Part shown: positions 35,464-44,954 of the stretch, in pieces
How positions within the stretch are numbered: position 1 is the first letter of the stretch
How the letters are laid out: every line of letters begins with the position of its first letter
Assembly (NCBI RefSeq): GCF_900156395.1
Contig: NZ_FTNL01000007.1
Span: 1 to 64,000, forward strand
Source of the DNA: Fluoribacter gormanii
GTDB lineage: Bacteria > Pseudomonadota > Gammaproteobacteria > Legionellales > Legionellaceae
DNA length: 64,000 bases
Direction of reading: 5' to 3'
Program-made: the position numbers and the translations under genes
Notes under the pieces: model-generated
What the model saw: the letters and a program-made list of their open reading frames with translations, nothing else
What the model was told of the DNA's origin: nothing
Databases searched by the model: none

Positions 35464-37203
35464 GTGCGCGAGAATCGGTTCTACTTTGCTAATCCTGATA
35501 GATTTGGCCGATATATAAATCGTTGGGATTTGCTGCTCCTTATTCTCATTTTTTCCATATTGTTCTTTTTGGGTTGGGCCGGCTCGCAAATGGCCACTCC
35601 ATATCAGTTGGGAGAGCAGATTCCTATTTCATTGGATCCAGCCAATCTTCCCTTTTATGCATTGCGTACGGTACTTCGTATGTTTATTGCATTGTTTTTT
35701 TCAATCATTTTTACATTTACTGTAGGGCTTTGGGCCGCTAAAAATCGACGTGCAGAACAAATCATTATCCCTGCGATTGATATTTTGCAATCCATACCGG
35801 TTTTAAGTTTTTTATCGATTACAGTGACCGCATTTATCCGCTTGTTTCCTAACAGTTTATTGGGACCTGAATGTGCATCCATTTTTGCTATTTTTTGTGC
35901 CCAAGTATGGAATATGACTTTTGGCTTTTATCAGTCATTAAAGACATTGCCACATGATTTGCAAGAAGTTTCTTCTATGTTTCGACTTTCTGCATGGCAG
36001 CGCTTTTGGAAATTGGAAGTTCCTTTTTCTATGTCGAGTTTGTTATGGAACATGATGGTTTCTATGTCAGCCAGCTGGTTTTTTGTGGTTTTGTCTGAGG
36101 CCATCTCTGTCGCACATCAAGACATCCGTTTACCAGGAGTAGGTTCCTATATTGCCTTGGCAATTCAACAACGTGATTTACATGCGGTGGGTTATGCTAT
36201 TTTGGCGATGATGATCGTTATTTTTTTATATGATCAAATCTTTTTCCGACCCTTGATTGCATGGTCTGAAAAGTTTAAAACAGAGCCGTCACATGATGAA
36301 GCTGAATATCAATCTTGGCTGGTTGATTGGATACGTGGTAGTCGACTAATGAAGCAGTTTGCTGAAATTCTCGGGATTTTTACCGATCATTTTGTCAATG
36401 CGCGCTGGCTTAGAATCAATGAGGCCAAAGTAATTAAAGAGATTGATTTTAAAAGACAAAGGCGCCTGGATCGACTTTGGAGCATCCTGGTTTTAATCAG
36501 TGTTTGTTCTGGTGCATGGTTTTTATTGCGCTTTATTCTTGCAGAATTGAAAGTGAGTGATATTTTGCACGTGTTTTTGCTTGGCGCCGCAACAGGAGCA
36601 CGGGTGCTCTGCATGATTTTCCTGAGTTCTTTAGTTTGGATTCCAGTAGGGGTGTGGATTGGTTTAAGACCAAGAATTGCGCAAAAAATACAGCCAGTAA
36701 TTCAATTTGTTGCAGCTTTTCCCGCAAATTTATTCTATCCTTTGTTTGTGATTGCTATCGTTGCGTTTCATTTAAATGTCGAAATTTGGGTGACTCCACT
36801 CATGATTCTTGGAACCCAATGGTATATCTTATTTAATGTGATCGCGGGCGCATCTACTATCCCCAGAGAACTCTATCTTGCTGCAGATAATTTTGGCTTG
36901 AAAGGATGGTTGTGGTGGAAAAGATTGGCGTTGCCTGGCATTTTTCCCTTTTATATCACTGGCGCCATAACCGCGGCAGGCGGTGCATGGAACGCCAGCA
37001 TTGTGGCTGAGTTTGTGAGTTGGGGAAACACCACACTGAGAGCGACCGGTTTGGGTGAGTACATCCAAGCCAGTACGGCTACAGGAGACTTCCCTAAAAT
37101 TGCTTTAGGTACTGCAATGATGTGTTTGTATGTACTTACTTTTAACCATTTGATTTGGCGTCCGCTCTATCGGTTGGCGGAAGAACGTTTTAACCTTAAT
37201 TAA
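35464..37203 (+). CDS. ABC importer permease, double domain
   Basis: 579 residues formed by two fused BPD_transp_1 permease domains, each with about six membrane helices (first about 20-270, second about 335-575). Each half shows an EAA-like loop (EVSSMFRLSAWQRFWKLEVPFSMSSLL; LYLAADNFGLKGWLWWKRLALPGIFP). The family is NitT/TauT (nitrate, sulfonate or related anion import). The GTG start has GAGGAGG four bases upstream. It pairs with the downstream ATPase gene; no periplasmic binding protein gene is in the window. The substrate is unknown. Confidence 0.93.
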   Translation: MRENRFYFANPDRFGRYINRWDLLLLILIFSILFFLGWAGSQMATPYQLGEQIPISLDPANLPFYALRTVLRMFIALFFSIIFTFTVGLWAAKNRRAEQIIIPAIDILQSIPVLSFLSITVTAFIRLFPNSLLGPECASIFAIFCAQVWNMTFGFYQSLKTLPHDLQEVSSMFRLSAWQRFWKLEVPFSMSSLLWNMMVSMSASWFFVVLSEAISVAHQDIRLPGVGSYIALAIQQRDLHAVGYAILAMMIVIFLYDQIFFRPLIAWSEKFKTEPSHDEAEYQSWLVDWIRGSRLMKQFAEILGIFTDHFVNARWLRINEAKVIKEIDFKRQRRLDRLWSILVLISVCSGAWFLLRFILAELKVSDILHVFLLGAATGARVLCMIFLSSLVWIPVGVWIGLRPRIAQKIQPVIQFVAAFPANLFYPLFVIAIVAFHLNVEIWVTPLMILGTQWYILFNVIAGASTIPRELYLAADNFGLKGWLWWKRLALPGIFPFYITGAITAAGGAWNASIVAEFVSWGNTTLRATGLGEYIQASTATGDFPKIALGTAMMCLYVLTFNHLIWRPLYRLAEERFNLN

Positions 37204-37212
37204 AAGATACCT

Positions 37213-38511
37213 ATGTCTGAAACCATTATTGCTATAGAAAGCTTACGCAAGTCTTTTAAAAAAGCAGCAGAACAAAATTTGCTTGTGCTTGAGGATGTGA
37301 ACTTCAAGCTGCAAGAAGGCGAAATCGTTGCTTTATTAGGTAAATCTGGTTCGGGAAAGTCCACTTTGTTACGCATTATTGCGGGTCTAATAGCACCCAC
37401 CAGTGGGACTGTGACCTATAGAGGTAAACCCGTAACCAGTCCTGTTGCTGGTATTGCAATGGTTTTCCAGTCGTTTGCATTGATGCCGTGGCTTACCGTA
37501 TTGGAAAATGTAGAGCTTGGTCTTGAGGCGCAGGGAGTCAGTCGCGAAGAGCGCAGGCATCGAGCAATTGAAGCAATTGATATCATCGGTCTTGATGGTT
37601 TTGAATCAGCCTTCCCCAAAGAGCTTTCCGGGGGGATGCGCCAACGGGTTGGTTTTGCGCGCGCCCTGGTTATTAATCCTGATGTTTTATTAATGGATGA
37701 GCCTTTTTCCGCGCTTGATGTGCTTACCGCGGAAAATCTGAAATCGGACTTGTTGGAACTGTGGGCAGAAAAGAAAACCAATACCAATGGAATTTTATTA
37801 GTGACTCATAATATTGAGGAAGCTGCTACATTAGCCGACAGAATTGTAATTTTTGGTAATGATCCAGGTTACATCCGAGCGGAATTACCCGTCACCTTGC
37901 CGCAACCACGTGATCCTCAATCGCCTGAGTTTCGGGCTTTAGTTGATAAAATTTATACTTTAATGACTACTGGCCCTAAAGAAAAAGCAAAACGTGCTCA
38001 AAGAGAGCGACAAATCGGTTTAGGATATCGCTTGCCTGATGTAGAGCCCTCCGAACTGACCGGCTTGATTGAGACGATGACCTCGTTCGAGGAGCGCATT
38101 GATTTACCTGAGCTTGCAGATGAGCTGATGATGAATATTGATGACCTATTTCCCATACTTGAAACATTGGAAATATTAGGTTTTGCGAAAGTTTCTGCAG
38201 GGGACATCCAATTAAGCGACTTAGGAAAGCAATTTGCTGAGGCTGATCTTCAAGAACGTAAGCAATTATTTGCGCAAAGATTATTGGAAAAGGTACCTCT
38301 TGCACGTTATATCCGGCGAATTTTAGATGAAAAAGTAGGACATAGAGTTTCTGAGGAACGTTTTTTGAGTAAGCTTGAAGATTATTTAAGTGAGAAGGAA
38401 GCAGACCGTGTATTGCGCACGATGATTGACTGGGGGCGTTATGCCGAGATTTTTGCTTATGATTTTAATACCGGGATTTTAAGTTTGGAAAATCCAGGGA
38501 AGGGAATTTAA
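37213..38511 (+). CDS. ABC importer ATPase with C-terminal accessory domain
   Basis: 432 residues. Residues 1-260 are a NitT/TauT-type ATPase: Walker A GKSGSGKST, signature LSGGMRQRVGFARAL, Walker B LLMDEPFSALD and the switch LVTHN. Residues about 280-430 are the accessory AAA-associated domain (LADELMMNIDDLFPILETLEILGF...), a winged-helix-like module seen in a subset of these ATPases. It starts nine bases after the permease stop. Confidence 0.94.
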   Translation: MSETIIAIESLRKSFKKAAEQNLLVLEDVNFKLQEGEIVALLGKSGSGKSTLLRIIAGLIAPTSGTVTYRGKPVTSPVAGIAMVFQSFALMPWLTVLENVELGLEAQGVSREERRHRAIEAIDIIGLDGFESAFPKELSGGMRQRVGFARALVINPDVLLMDEPFSALDVLTAENLKSDLLELWAEKKTNTNGILLVTHNIEEAATLADRIVIFGNDPGYIRAELPVTLPQPRDPQSPEFRALVDKIYTLMTTGPKEKAKRAQRERQIGLGYRLPDVEPSELTGLIETMTSFEERIDLPELADELMMNIDDLFPILETLEILGFAKVSAGDIQLSDLGKQFAEADLQERKQLFAQRLLEKVPLARYIRRILDEKVGHRVSEERFLSKLEDYLSEKEADRVLRTMIDWGRYAEIFAYDFNTGILSLENPGKGI

Positions 38512-38621
38512 TTCTTATTTTAACCAGCCAAGTTCAGAAATGTTTTGTAGCAGCAAAATACGCTTTGCAAAGCCGTCACAAATAGCGCACTCCTAACTGA
38601 GAATGGGGCGGAGTGTATACA

Positions 38622-38654
38622 CTTAATATTTGTTTAATCTTTATACAGTATACT
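38622..38654 (+). promoter_or_regulatory. PmrA-type tandem box and -10 element
   Basis: CTTAATATT (38622-38630), TG, TTTAATCTT (38633-38641) match the tandem TTAA direct repeat described for PmrA-regulated Dot/Icm effectors in Legionella. A TATACT (38649-38654) follows and would place the RNA start near 38661, so translation must begin after it. Confidence 0.6.
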
Positions 38655-38687
38655 CCATTCATTCTAATTAAAACGAATGGTAAATTC

Positions 38688-40463
38688 ATGCAAGAAAAAA
38701 TAGAGCCCGTCCATCCATTATATACAAAAATATTAAAGAATGGCGTGGAAATATCCGTCAATATCAAAATAACGGAAAGTGAGCCTGGACAATTCTACTT
38801 GTCTATCTTAGAAGATGAACAATCGATTGGAACTGCCATTTTTCATTTGGAGCGTGGAGAAACTTTATACATTGATAAAATGTCCAATCTGGACCAAACC
38901 CGCTATAAACACGTTGGTACTGCTTTGCATGAGATTCTATTTAAGAAAAGTTGTGAGCTGGGACTAGGTGGACATGTAGAATTTGATGCGGCTTGGAACT
39001 CGCACATGTTCCACTATATTAACGGGTTCCGCGCCTTACCATCCTATAGGTTTATCAAAGGGGCATCGTGGAATACTGTACCCTTTAAAAGAGCGTTAGA
39101 GGAGCTAATTGAGCTTGGCTTACCTGATTCGTGTGCTGATCATGACAAATTAAAACAAATTGAAAAATCATTGCTGGAAACATTTGAAGAGGAAGATCTG
39201 GAAGACTATGAGGATATTAAAAAAGATTATGCTGAAAAAGCTAAAATAGATGTTGAAAAAGTCACTTTTTCACAATTGATGTTTAATGTGTTTTTTAAAT
39301 ATGATTATGAGAACGGGTTGCTTCAGAAGTTACTGGCTAAGAAAAAGCCTGGTCAAAATATCGACACATCAGAATTAACCAGTTTAATTATGTATCTTCC
39401 TGATCAATCGATACTGGCTAAGAAAAGAATGTATGGAATTCTTCCACCGGAACAGGTTGATGCAACCACTTCAGAAAAAATTGAACCAGAACTCGGAAAA
39501 GTTATCCCTGAGAATAACAGCGCTATTCCGGAACAATTACTTGTTCAAAACAAAATCGCGCCTGTAAATGAAATTGCGATCCAGTTCATCCCTGAACATC
39601 ATGATGACATTTTGGAGCAATCACTTGTTGAGAACAAAACCTTAACTGTAAATAAGATTGCAACCCAGGAAGCATCGATTGCCTTCGAAGAGAATGTCGT
39701 CACCACTGCTAAAATTGATGAAGCTTCGAATGAGAAAGAAGTACTCGAAAATTCAACCTCAAACGGTGAGAAAGAATGTGAAAAGTCAGTACCTACAGTC
39801 AAAAAATCACCTGTTTCCAACTATTTCTCAGGTAAAGACTATAACAAATGCTTGCGTTTAATTGTTGAATTATCATCCAGACTTTATCCTTTAATTCTCG
39901 GCAAACTAGAATGCAGTGGTGAAGAAACAATGGCCGTTAAGCATTTTATGGAAGCATTAACTTTTAAAAGATTAATATCTGAAAAAGAGCGTAAGTTGCT
40001 TTTAAATGGGAAATCATTTGAACTAATTAATCAGTATCTTCAAGAGAATGAAAGAATGATTGAAGATTGCCTGGCGAGCCCAGTTAAATCAGTTAGTGAT
40101 TTAGTGGATGCGATAAACCAGAGTATTAATTCAGTCGATTTTTTTATTGATATTCTACAAAACATTAAGAAGAACTTGCCTAGGGAAAATAAGAGTTTTT
40201 GGAACTTTTTAGCGCCACCCCAATTGGCAGATCAACAAAAGGCGCTGGATCATCTTGTTCTGCTGTTGAAAGGTGATAGTAATGAGCCATTATCTGAAAA
40301 GGAAAAAAGCAATTTAAGCAAAACGAACTTAGGATCTTCAATTAAAACGTTTCTAAATGATTTTGGTAAATATTTGGCTAGAGATTTGGGTTATCAAGAT
40401 ACCGTGATTTCATTAGCTACTCTTAATGAACGGCTGGCAGCCAGTAACCTCAAATGTGCTTGA
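38688..40463 (+). CDS. Effector candidate with GNAT-like N-terminus
   Basis: 591 residues from ATG 38688, chosen because the predicted promoter lies downstream of the earlier in-frame ATG at 38613. The N-terminus (about 12-115) looks like a GNAT fold: RYKHVGTALHEILFKKSCE, then FHYINGFRALPS. The middle is acidic and low complexity and includes two 20-residue tandem copies (residues 280-299 and 308-327, xPEQLLVQNKIAPVNEIA versus xLEQSLVENKTLTVNKIA). The C-terminal part (about 385-591) is helical. No signal peptide. A PmrA-type box upstream supports a Dot/Icm substrate (inference). Confidence 0.7.
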   Translation: MQEKIEPVHPLYTKILKNGVEISVNIKITESEPGQFYLSILEDEQSIGTAIFHLERGETLYIDKMSNLDQTRYKHVGTALHEILFKKSCELGLGGHVEFDAAWNSHMFHYINGFRALPSYRFIKGASWNTVPFKRALEELIELGLPDSCADHDKLKQIEKSLLETFEEEDLEDYEDIKKDYAEKAKIDVEKVTFSQLMFNVFFKYDYENGLLQKLLAKKKPGQNIDTSELTSLIMYLPDQSILAKKRMYGILPPEQVDATTSEKIEPELGKVIPENNSAIPEQLLVQNKIAPVNEIAIQFIPEHHDDILEQSLVENKTLTVNKIATQEASIAFEENVVTTAKIDEASNEKEVLENSTSNGEKECEKSVPTVKKSPVSNYFSGKDYNKCLRLIVELSSRLYPLILGKLECSGEETMAVKHFMEALTFKRLISEKERKLLLNGKSFELINQYLQENERMIEDCLASPVKSVSDLVDAINQSINSVDFFIDILQNIKKNLPRENKSFWNFLAPPQLADQQKALDHLVLLLKGDSNEPLSEKEKSNLSKTNLGSSIKTFLNDFGKYLARDLGYQDTVISLATLNERLAASNLKCA

Positions 40464-40746
40464 GTGTTGTTTTCGACAATAACGACTGTTGGTGCATCCA
40501 CGATGCGATTGATGGATTAAGTTATCTCTAAGATGCATTCCTAAACACAAATGCCTCATTCACGAGTAAAACGGTACTTCAAATAATAACTAAGGGAATA
40601 GTAACTGGAATGACAACTGCCAAAAGCTCTGCTAGGGTTAAATTTTGCGAAGATTGATCAGAACAATAACAAATCAGCCAATACTTAAATTATAGCAAAT
40701 TGTTTGTTATTATTTGTTCAGATTGGTCCAAGGAGGGTTAATTTAG
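40464..40746. other. Gap between two effector candidates
   Basis: 283 AT-rich bases. No convincing reading frame or RNA. The end supplies AAGGAGG (40730-40736) for the GTPase gene. Confidence 0.35.
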
Positions 40747-41670
40747 ATGGAGCAAAAACAAGAATATGATGAGCATTTCAAAATAATCCTTCTAGGAAAT
40801 AATGCAGTTGGTAAATCGTGTTTACTGCGTACTTATTGTGATCGCACTCCCTGTTTCGATGAATATATGGATACTATGGGGGTTGATCAAGAAATAAAAC
40901 CGATTAATGTCTTCAATAAAAGAGTACTGTTGCGTATCTGGGATTCTTCGGGTGCACCAAAATTACAGAACATAGTTGCTTCCTATTTTCGATTTGTTGA
41001 TGGAGCTTTGATCTGCTTTGACTTAGCCAATAGGGCATCTTTGTCGGGCGCTAAGGAGCATGTGGCTCGTTTAAGGACGATTAGAAACGATATCCCCATC
41101 GTTTTAGTCGGTTGTAAATCAGACTTGAAGAAACGAAGAGAAGTAACTTCCAAGCAAGCAAAGGAATTAGCTGATGAATTGGGGAGTGATTATCTAGAAG
41201 TTTCTGCCCTTAATGACATGAATGTCGAGCAACTTTTTACACAAATTACCCTTCAAATATATCTTTCCAAACAACTGAACAAGATCAAGCCCACCTTAGA
41301 TAAATGTTTCAATAATTTTTTAAAACTCAATAACCCTAATCGCGCCAAGTTGTTTACTGAACAGCACCAAAGTTCCCCCATAAAAGGAGAAATAAGGGCA
41401 GAGTACAGAGCCCAGTTTGCAAAATTGTTTGTTTCTCGACGAGTGGACGAAGTGACTGAGTTTTGTAGAAAAACATTAGATCTCATTGAAAAGACAAACT
41501 ATTTTTATAAACAAGAGAGTCCTGTTTTAAGTAGCTTTCTAACCAGTCCACTTTCAAATGCTCTAAAGGATATTTTGGATGTTTTAAATAGTATGTTAGG
41601 TGACATGATGGGATTTACCGCTGCGAATGAACTTATATATCAGAAAAAATCCATAGAGCACGCACTTTAA
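40747..41670 (+). CDS. Rab-like small GTPase, effector candidate
   Basis: 307 residues. Residues 10-170 are a Ras/Rab fold: P-loop GNNAVGKS (17-24), switch I DTMGVDQ (Thr43), G3 WDSSGA (65-70) where Rab has WDTAGQ, G4 CKSD (123-126) instead of NKxD, and G5 SAL. The catalytic Gln is Ala70, so intrinsic GTP hydrolysis may be lost. A helical extension (171-307) replaces the prenylated tail; there is no C-terminal Cys. AAGGAGG lies ten bases before the ATG. Rab-like GTPases of eukaryotic origin are known in Legionella. A Dot/Icm-translocated role is inference. Confidence 0.85.
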   Translation: MEQKQEYDEHFKIILLGNNAVGKSCLLRTYCDRTPCFDEYMDTMGVDQEIKPINVFNKRVLLRIWDSSGAPKLQNIVASYFRFVDGALICFDLANRASLSGAKEHVARLRTIRNDIPIVLVGCKSDLKKRREVTSKQAKELADELGSDYLEVSALNDMNVEQLFTQITLQIYLSKQLNKIKPTLDKCFNNFLKLNNPNRAKLFTEQHQSSPIKGEIRAEYRAQFAKLFVSRRVDEVTEFCRKTLDLIEKTNYFYKQESPVLSSFLTSPLSNALKDILDVLNSMLGDMMGFTAANELIYQKKSIEHAL

Positions 41671-41998
41671 ATCAGATCCAGTATACTAAATCTCGATCCG
41701 TGAGCCCTAAGCTCGATATTTATCCCGAATGTCGTGAGGGGCTTCAGCAGGTGGTATGAGTAAAATTAAGGAGAACCTTTGTCGTAAATTCTTCAGAATG
41801 AGGTGATTATGAGCATATCATTCTAACGTTTCACGTGAAGCATTAGCTTATCTTTATGCAAATTTTTTCTCACTAAGTACTATATACTGGGTGAAGCGCA
41901 GGGGAACTCAGGGATTCCGGGCATGAATGAGTTTTTTGACCCGGGTTGCGGCTTGCGCCTTCACCCAGGCATTTGAATGGTTATAAGAAGCCAGGTTA
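41671..41998. other. Gap with a dispersed palindrome
   Basis: 328 bases between convergent genes. The right part is a dispersed palindromic element (listed separately). A 16-codon reading frame at 41756 (MSKIKENLCRKFFRMR) is too short to support. Nothing else is seen. Confidence 0.4.
41887..41969. repeat. Dispersed CTGGGTGAAGC palindrome
   Basis: CTGGGTGAAGCGCA (41887-41900) pairs with TGCGCCTTCACCCAG (41954-41968), leaving an interior with CCGGG and CCCGGG. The same end sequence and core recur at 43897-43978 and 13986-14041. The palindromic layout between convergent genes suggests a transcript-end or IHF-like function, as for REP elements. Confidence 0.65.
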
Positions 41999-42613
41999 TC
42001 AAGCAGATTTTCGTGTGAGGTAATTCAATAGTTCTAATAAACGCTCTGGGTTGCCAGCCATTTGTAAGTCCGTTTTATACTTATTATTTACCACAAAGGC
42101 AGGTACCGCATTGATTTGATAAGTTCCCATGAGACTCATCCCATTTTGTACACGCATATCAATGGTTGGTGAGTTTTCAAAAGCACTTTTCGCAATTTCT
42201 CTATCGACTCCTTGCGCAACAAAGAAACTGATCATCGATTGTTTGGAATCGAGAGGTTTTCGCTCTTCCTGTATGGCTTTAAACAGTAAAGGAGTTATTT
42301 TATCAGAAAGTGCAAGCGTTTTTGCGGTGTAGTAGGCTTTGGCATAGAGCTCCCAGGATGGTTTAAATACAACTGGAACGCGTTCGAATTGAATGTTATT
42401 ACCCATTTTACTAACCCAAGAATTGAGGGGGGCTTCTATTTTGTAACACCAAGGACAGCCATAACTAAAAAATTCTTCAATCATGGGTGCTTTATTTTTA
42501 TTATTTGTTGCGTTCGGATTGCTAACAATTTGATAATCCTTCCCTTCAACAAATGATGCAGCTAGGGCCATTGCTGGTAAAAGAAAGAATATAGCGATTA
42601 ATTTTTTTAACAT
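41999..42613 (-). CDS. dsbA: Periplasmic thiol:disulfide oxidoreductase
   Basis: 204 residues with signal peptide MLKKLIAIFFLLPAMALA. The thioredoxin-fold active site is GCPWCYKIE (CPWC instead of the CPHC of E. coli DsbA), with the cis-Pro in INAVPAFVVN. It introduces disulfides in exported proteins. It follows a cytochrome gene by 11 bases. Legionella has more than one DsbA; I cannot say which this is. Confidence 0.93.
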   Translation of the reverse strand: MLKKLIAIFFLLPAMALAASFVEGKDYQIVSNPNATNNKNKAPMIEEFFSYGCPWCYKIEAPLNSWVSKMGNNIQFERVPVVFKPSWELYAKAYYTAKTLALSDKITPLLFKAIQEERKPLDSKQSMISFFVAQGVDREIAKSAFENSPTIDMRVQNGMSLMGTYQINAVPAFVVNNKYKTDLQMAGNPERLLELLNYLTRKSA

Positions 42614-42624
42614 AATTTAGTTTC

Positions 42625-43224
42625 CTAATGTAACCCTTCAATATAATGTGCAACTGCTTCCATATCTTCTTGACTCATTCTACTGCTAATATCTTGCATG
42701 ATATGGTTTAAATCATTTTTTCTCTTCCCGTCTTTAAATGCATTTAATTGCAACACGGTATAAGCAGCATGTTGGCCAGACAGTATTGGGAAGCCAGCTT
42801 GAGCATTACCCGTACCTTTAGGACCATGGCAGGCGATACATGCCGTAATCCTTTTTGCAAAATCTCCTCCACGGTAGATTTGTTCACCCCGTTTAAGAAA
42901 TTGTTTAGGGGTACTGCCATTAGCAAGAGGCATTTTAGCATAATATGCTGCCAAGTCATCCATATCCTGTTTTCTCAGTGTGGCAACAAGTGCATTCATT
43001 GTGGGTGCGTTACGTAACGCACTGTCTTTCATATCGTTCAGTTGTTTAATAAAGTATTTGGGATGTTGTCCTGCAATATTAGGCCAGTCGGGATTCGGAC
43101 TATTGCCTTCTTGGCCATGGCATGCGGAACAAATCACCGCTTTGTTTGCGGCGGATGAGGTGTTTTCTTGAGCAAAAAGAACTAATGGAAAGCATAGAAT
43201 AAAAGTGAGTACAAATTTTTTCAT
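42625..43224 (-). CDS. Di-heme cytochrome c (c4 type)
   Basis: 199 residues with a signal peptide ([18 protein letters not shown]). Two heme motifs, CSACHG and CIACHG, lie in two homologous halves each with a distal Met region ([15 protein letters not shown]). This is the cytochrome c4 layout, a periplasmic electron carrier to terminal oxidases. It is co-oriented with dsbA, 11 bases apart, as often found for c4-dsbA pairs. Confidence 0.94.
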   Translation of the reverse strand: MKKFVLTFILCFPLVLFAQENTSSAANKAVICSACHGQEGNSPNPDWPNIAGQHPKYFIKQLNDMKDSALRNAPTMNALVATLRKQDMDDLAAYYAKMPLANGSTPKQFLKRGEQIYRGGDFAKRITACIACHGPKGTGNAQAGFPILSGQHAAYTVLQLNAFKDGKRKNDLNHIMQDISSRMSQEDMEAVAHYIEGLH

Positions 43225-43296
43225 CGTTTTCTCATAATAAATTCACGAAGTAATGGTACACTGCCTTGGTTGAAATCCCAAAATATTATAATTCTT

Positions 43297-43896
43297 ATGT
43301 TAGAAAATCCTTATTCTAAAGCAGTTTTTTTACAAAGTGCTGCACGTGTATCTCAGTTACCTGAGGATTCAGGGTATGAAGTTGCCTTTGCTGGCCGTTC
43401 AAATGCAGGCAAGTCAAGTGCTTTAAATTGTCTCACTGGCATCAAAAATTTGGCCCGCACCAGTAAAACGCCTGGCCGCACTCAATTGATTAATTTATTT
43501 GGAATTGATGAAACGCGTCGTCTTGTTGATTTGCCAGGTTATGGCTACGCCAAAGTCGCTTTGCAAGTGAAAATGGACTGGCAAAAAAATTTAGCGCATT
43601 ATCTTGAAGTCAGGCAAAGCTTAAAAGGGTTGATTTTATTGATGGATATCCGTCATCCCTTAAAAGATTTAGATGTGATGATGATTGATTGGGCATTAAA
43701 CCGTGAGCTCCCCGTCCATATTTTACTGACTAAATCAGATAAATTAAGCCGCAGCGAGGTAAAAAATACGGTATCAAAAGTCCGCAAGCATTATGAACTC
43801 GCAGTGCATTTGATTACAGTTCAATCTTTTTCTTCTTTAAAAAAAGAAGGGGTGGGTGAATTGATTGCATTGCTCAATCAATGGCTTGATTTGTAA
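43297..43896 (+). CDS. engB: Ribosome-biogenesis GTPase YihA/EngB
   Basis: 199 residues from ATG 43297. GTPase motifs: GRSNAGKSS (G1), KTPGRTQ (G2), VDLPGYGYA (G3), TKSDKL (G4). It functions in 50S assembly. An in-frame TTG at 43270 would add nine residues without homology. It is divergent from the cytochrome gene, as in many gammaproteobacteria. Confidence 0.96.
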   Translation: MLENPYSKAVFLQSAARVSQLPEDSGYEVAFAGRSNAGKSSALNCLTGIKNLARTSKTPGRTQLINLFGIDETRRLVDLPGYGYAKVALQVKMDWQKNLAHYLEVRQSLKGLILLMDIRHPLKDLDVMMIDWALNRELPVHILLTKSDKLSRSEVKNTVSKVRKHYELAVHLITVQSFSSLKKEGVGELIALLNQWLDL

Positions 43897-43978
43897 CCTG
43901 GGTGAAGCGAAGCAGAGCCCGGAATTTCTGGATATTAAAGAGCTTCTTTACCCCGGGTTTTGTTTCATTGTACCCAGG
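43897..43978. repeat. Dispersed CCTGGGTGAAGC palindrome
   Basis: CCTGGGTGAAGC (43897-43908) and TACCCAGG (43971-43978) are the ends, with GCCCGG and CCCCGGG inside. It immediately follows the engB stop. Related in sequence to the element at 41887. Confidence 0.65.
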
Positions 43979-44053
43979 AACAAATTAAAGCAGGTTGAAT
44001 GGTTGATTTATTTCTTAGGATACCTGATCAATTATTAATTGTAAGGAATTCAC

Positions 44054-44944
44054 ATGCTAGGATTCGGCAGATTTTTTAAAGGTTCTACTGATTCTCACCA
44101 AGGGCAAACTGGTTTGTCAATTGAATGCCTTCCAAATGAAATGCTTCTGCCAATTCTGCAAAGAACAGCGACTTCCCGGAGTGATAAAAACAGCGTGTCA
44201 CTGGTTAGCAAACGGTTTCATGAGTTGAATGAAGATAAATCAGTTGGCAAATTTCTATCTCATGATATTCATTTTATTATTGATTCCTTGTTGCGTGATT
44301 TGTATCGACTAATGTTTAAGCGAAGCTCCGTGGGGGCTGGACAATTTTTTGCGGAAAAAGAATTAATACTGTCGATTGAGCAACTTAAAAAACAGCTCGT
44401 AGCTGTTTTGAAGGCAAGATCTTTTGAAAGAATTGATAAAAAAACACTCGATATTTTTTCAAATGGAGATGCGAAAGCAATTCGATCAAAGCTACTTATG
44501 AAGTACGGGGGTATGCTGCCTTACGTTATTGATAGTGTCAAAGATTTTCAATTTCTTGCGGCTACCGTTGATAAAAGCCAATGGAATGCCATTGAAGTGA
44601 TATTTAAAACGATTAAATTAAGTGAAAAAAATGACATAACCATCTGCATCCATTTAATGTTACGTCTTTGCGCTGAATTAAAAAGCAAAAAGCGGCTTAC
44701 TGATAAACATCAGGATTACCGAGAACTCTTAACCAATGCGTGTTCAAAGCTTGTAGGGGCGCTGTCTAAAGAGCAACAAATGGTCGCTATTGAAATCGTT
44801 AAAGATGGGGTTAGGTTATCAGAGGAGATTTTTTTGCATAATCTAGCCAATGCTTTTATTGCAGTGAGTAGAGAATTACATGAGCAGTTGGGGAACGAAG
44901 TAAGCAATGACTTTTCTTTAGTATCAGATAAACCAGGCACATAA
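44054..44944 (+). CDS. F-box protein, effector candidate
   Basis: 296 residues. Residues about 22-60 (LSIECLPNEMLLPILQRTA, VSLVSKRFHEL) match the F-box consensus LPxEL...VS..W. The rest is helical (EKELILSIEQLKKQL, QQMVAIEIVKDGV) with no recognised domain. AAGGA precedes the ATG. F-box proteins in Legionella recruit host Skp1-Cullin ubiquitin ligase, so a Dot/Icm role is plausible (inference). No signal peptide. Confidence 0.78.
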   Translation: MLGFGRFFKGSTDSHQGQTGLSIECLPNEMLLPILQRTATSRSDKNSVSLVSKRFHELNEDKSVGKFLSHDIHFIIDSLLRDLYRLMFKRSSVGAGQFFAEKELILSIEQLKKQLVAVLKARSFERIDKKTLDIFSNGDAKAIRSKLLMKYGGMLPYVIDSVKDFQFLAATVDKSQWNAIEVIFKTIKLSEKNDITICIHLMLRLCAELKSKKRLTDKHQDYRELLTNACSKLVGALSKEQQMVAIEIVKDGVRLSEEIFLHNLANAFIAVSRELHEQLGNEVSNDFSLVSDKPGT

Positions 44945-44954
44945 TTTTTCACAA

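Noticed and set aside
35215..35589. 124-codon minus-strand frame over the start of the ABC permease
   Set aside because: It overlaps a well-supported permease start with a strong ribosome site, and its sequence has no family features. The terminator at 34963 belongs to the small RNA, not to this frame.
41756..41806. 16-codon basic peptide frame (MSKIKENLCRKFFRMR)
   Set aside because: Too short, with no clear ribosome site or conserved context.
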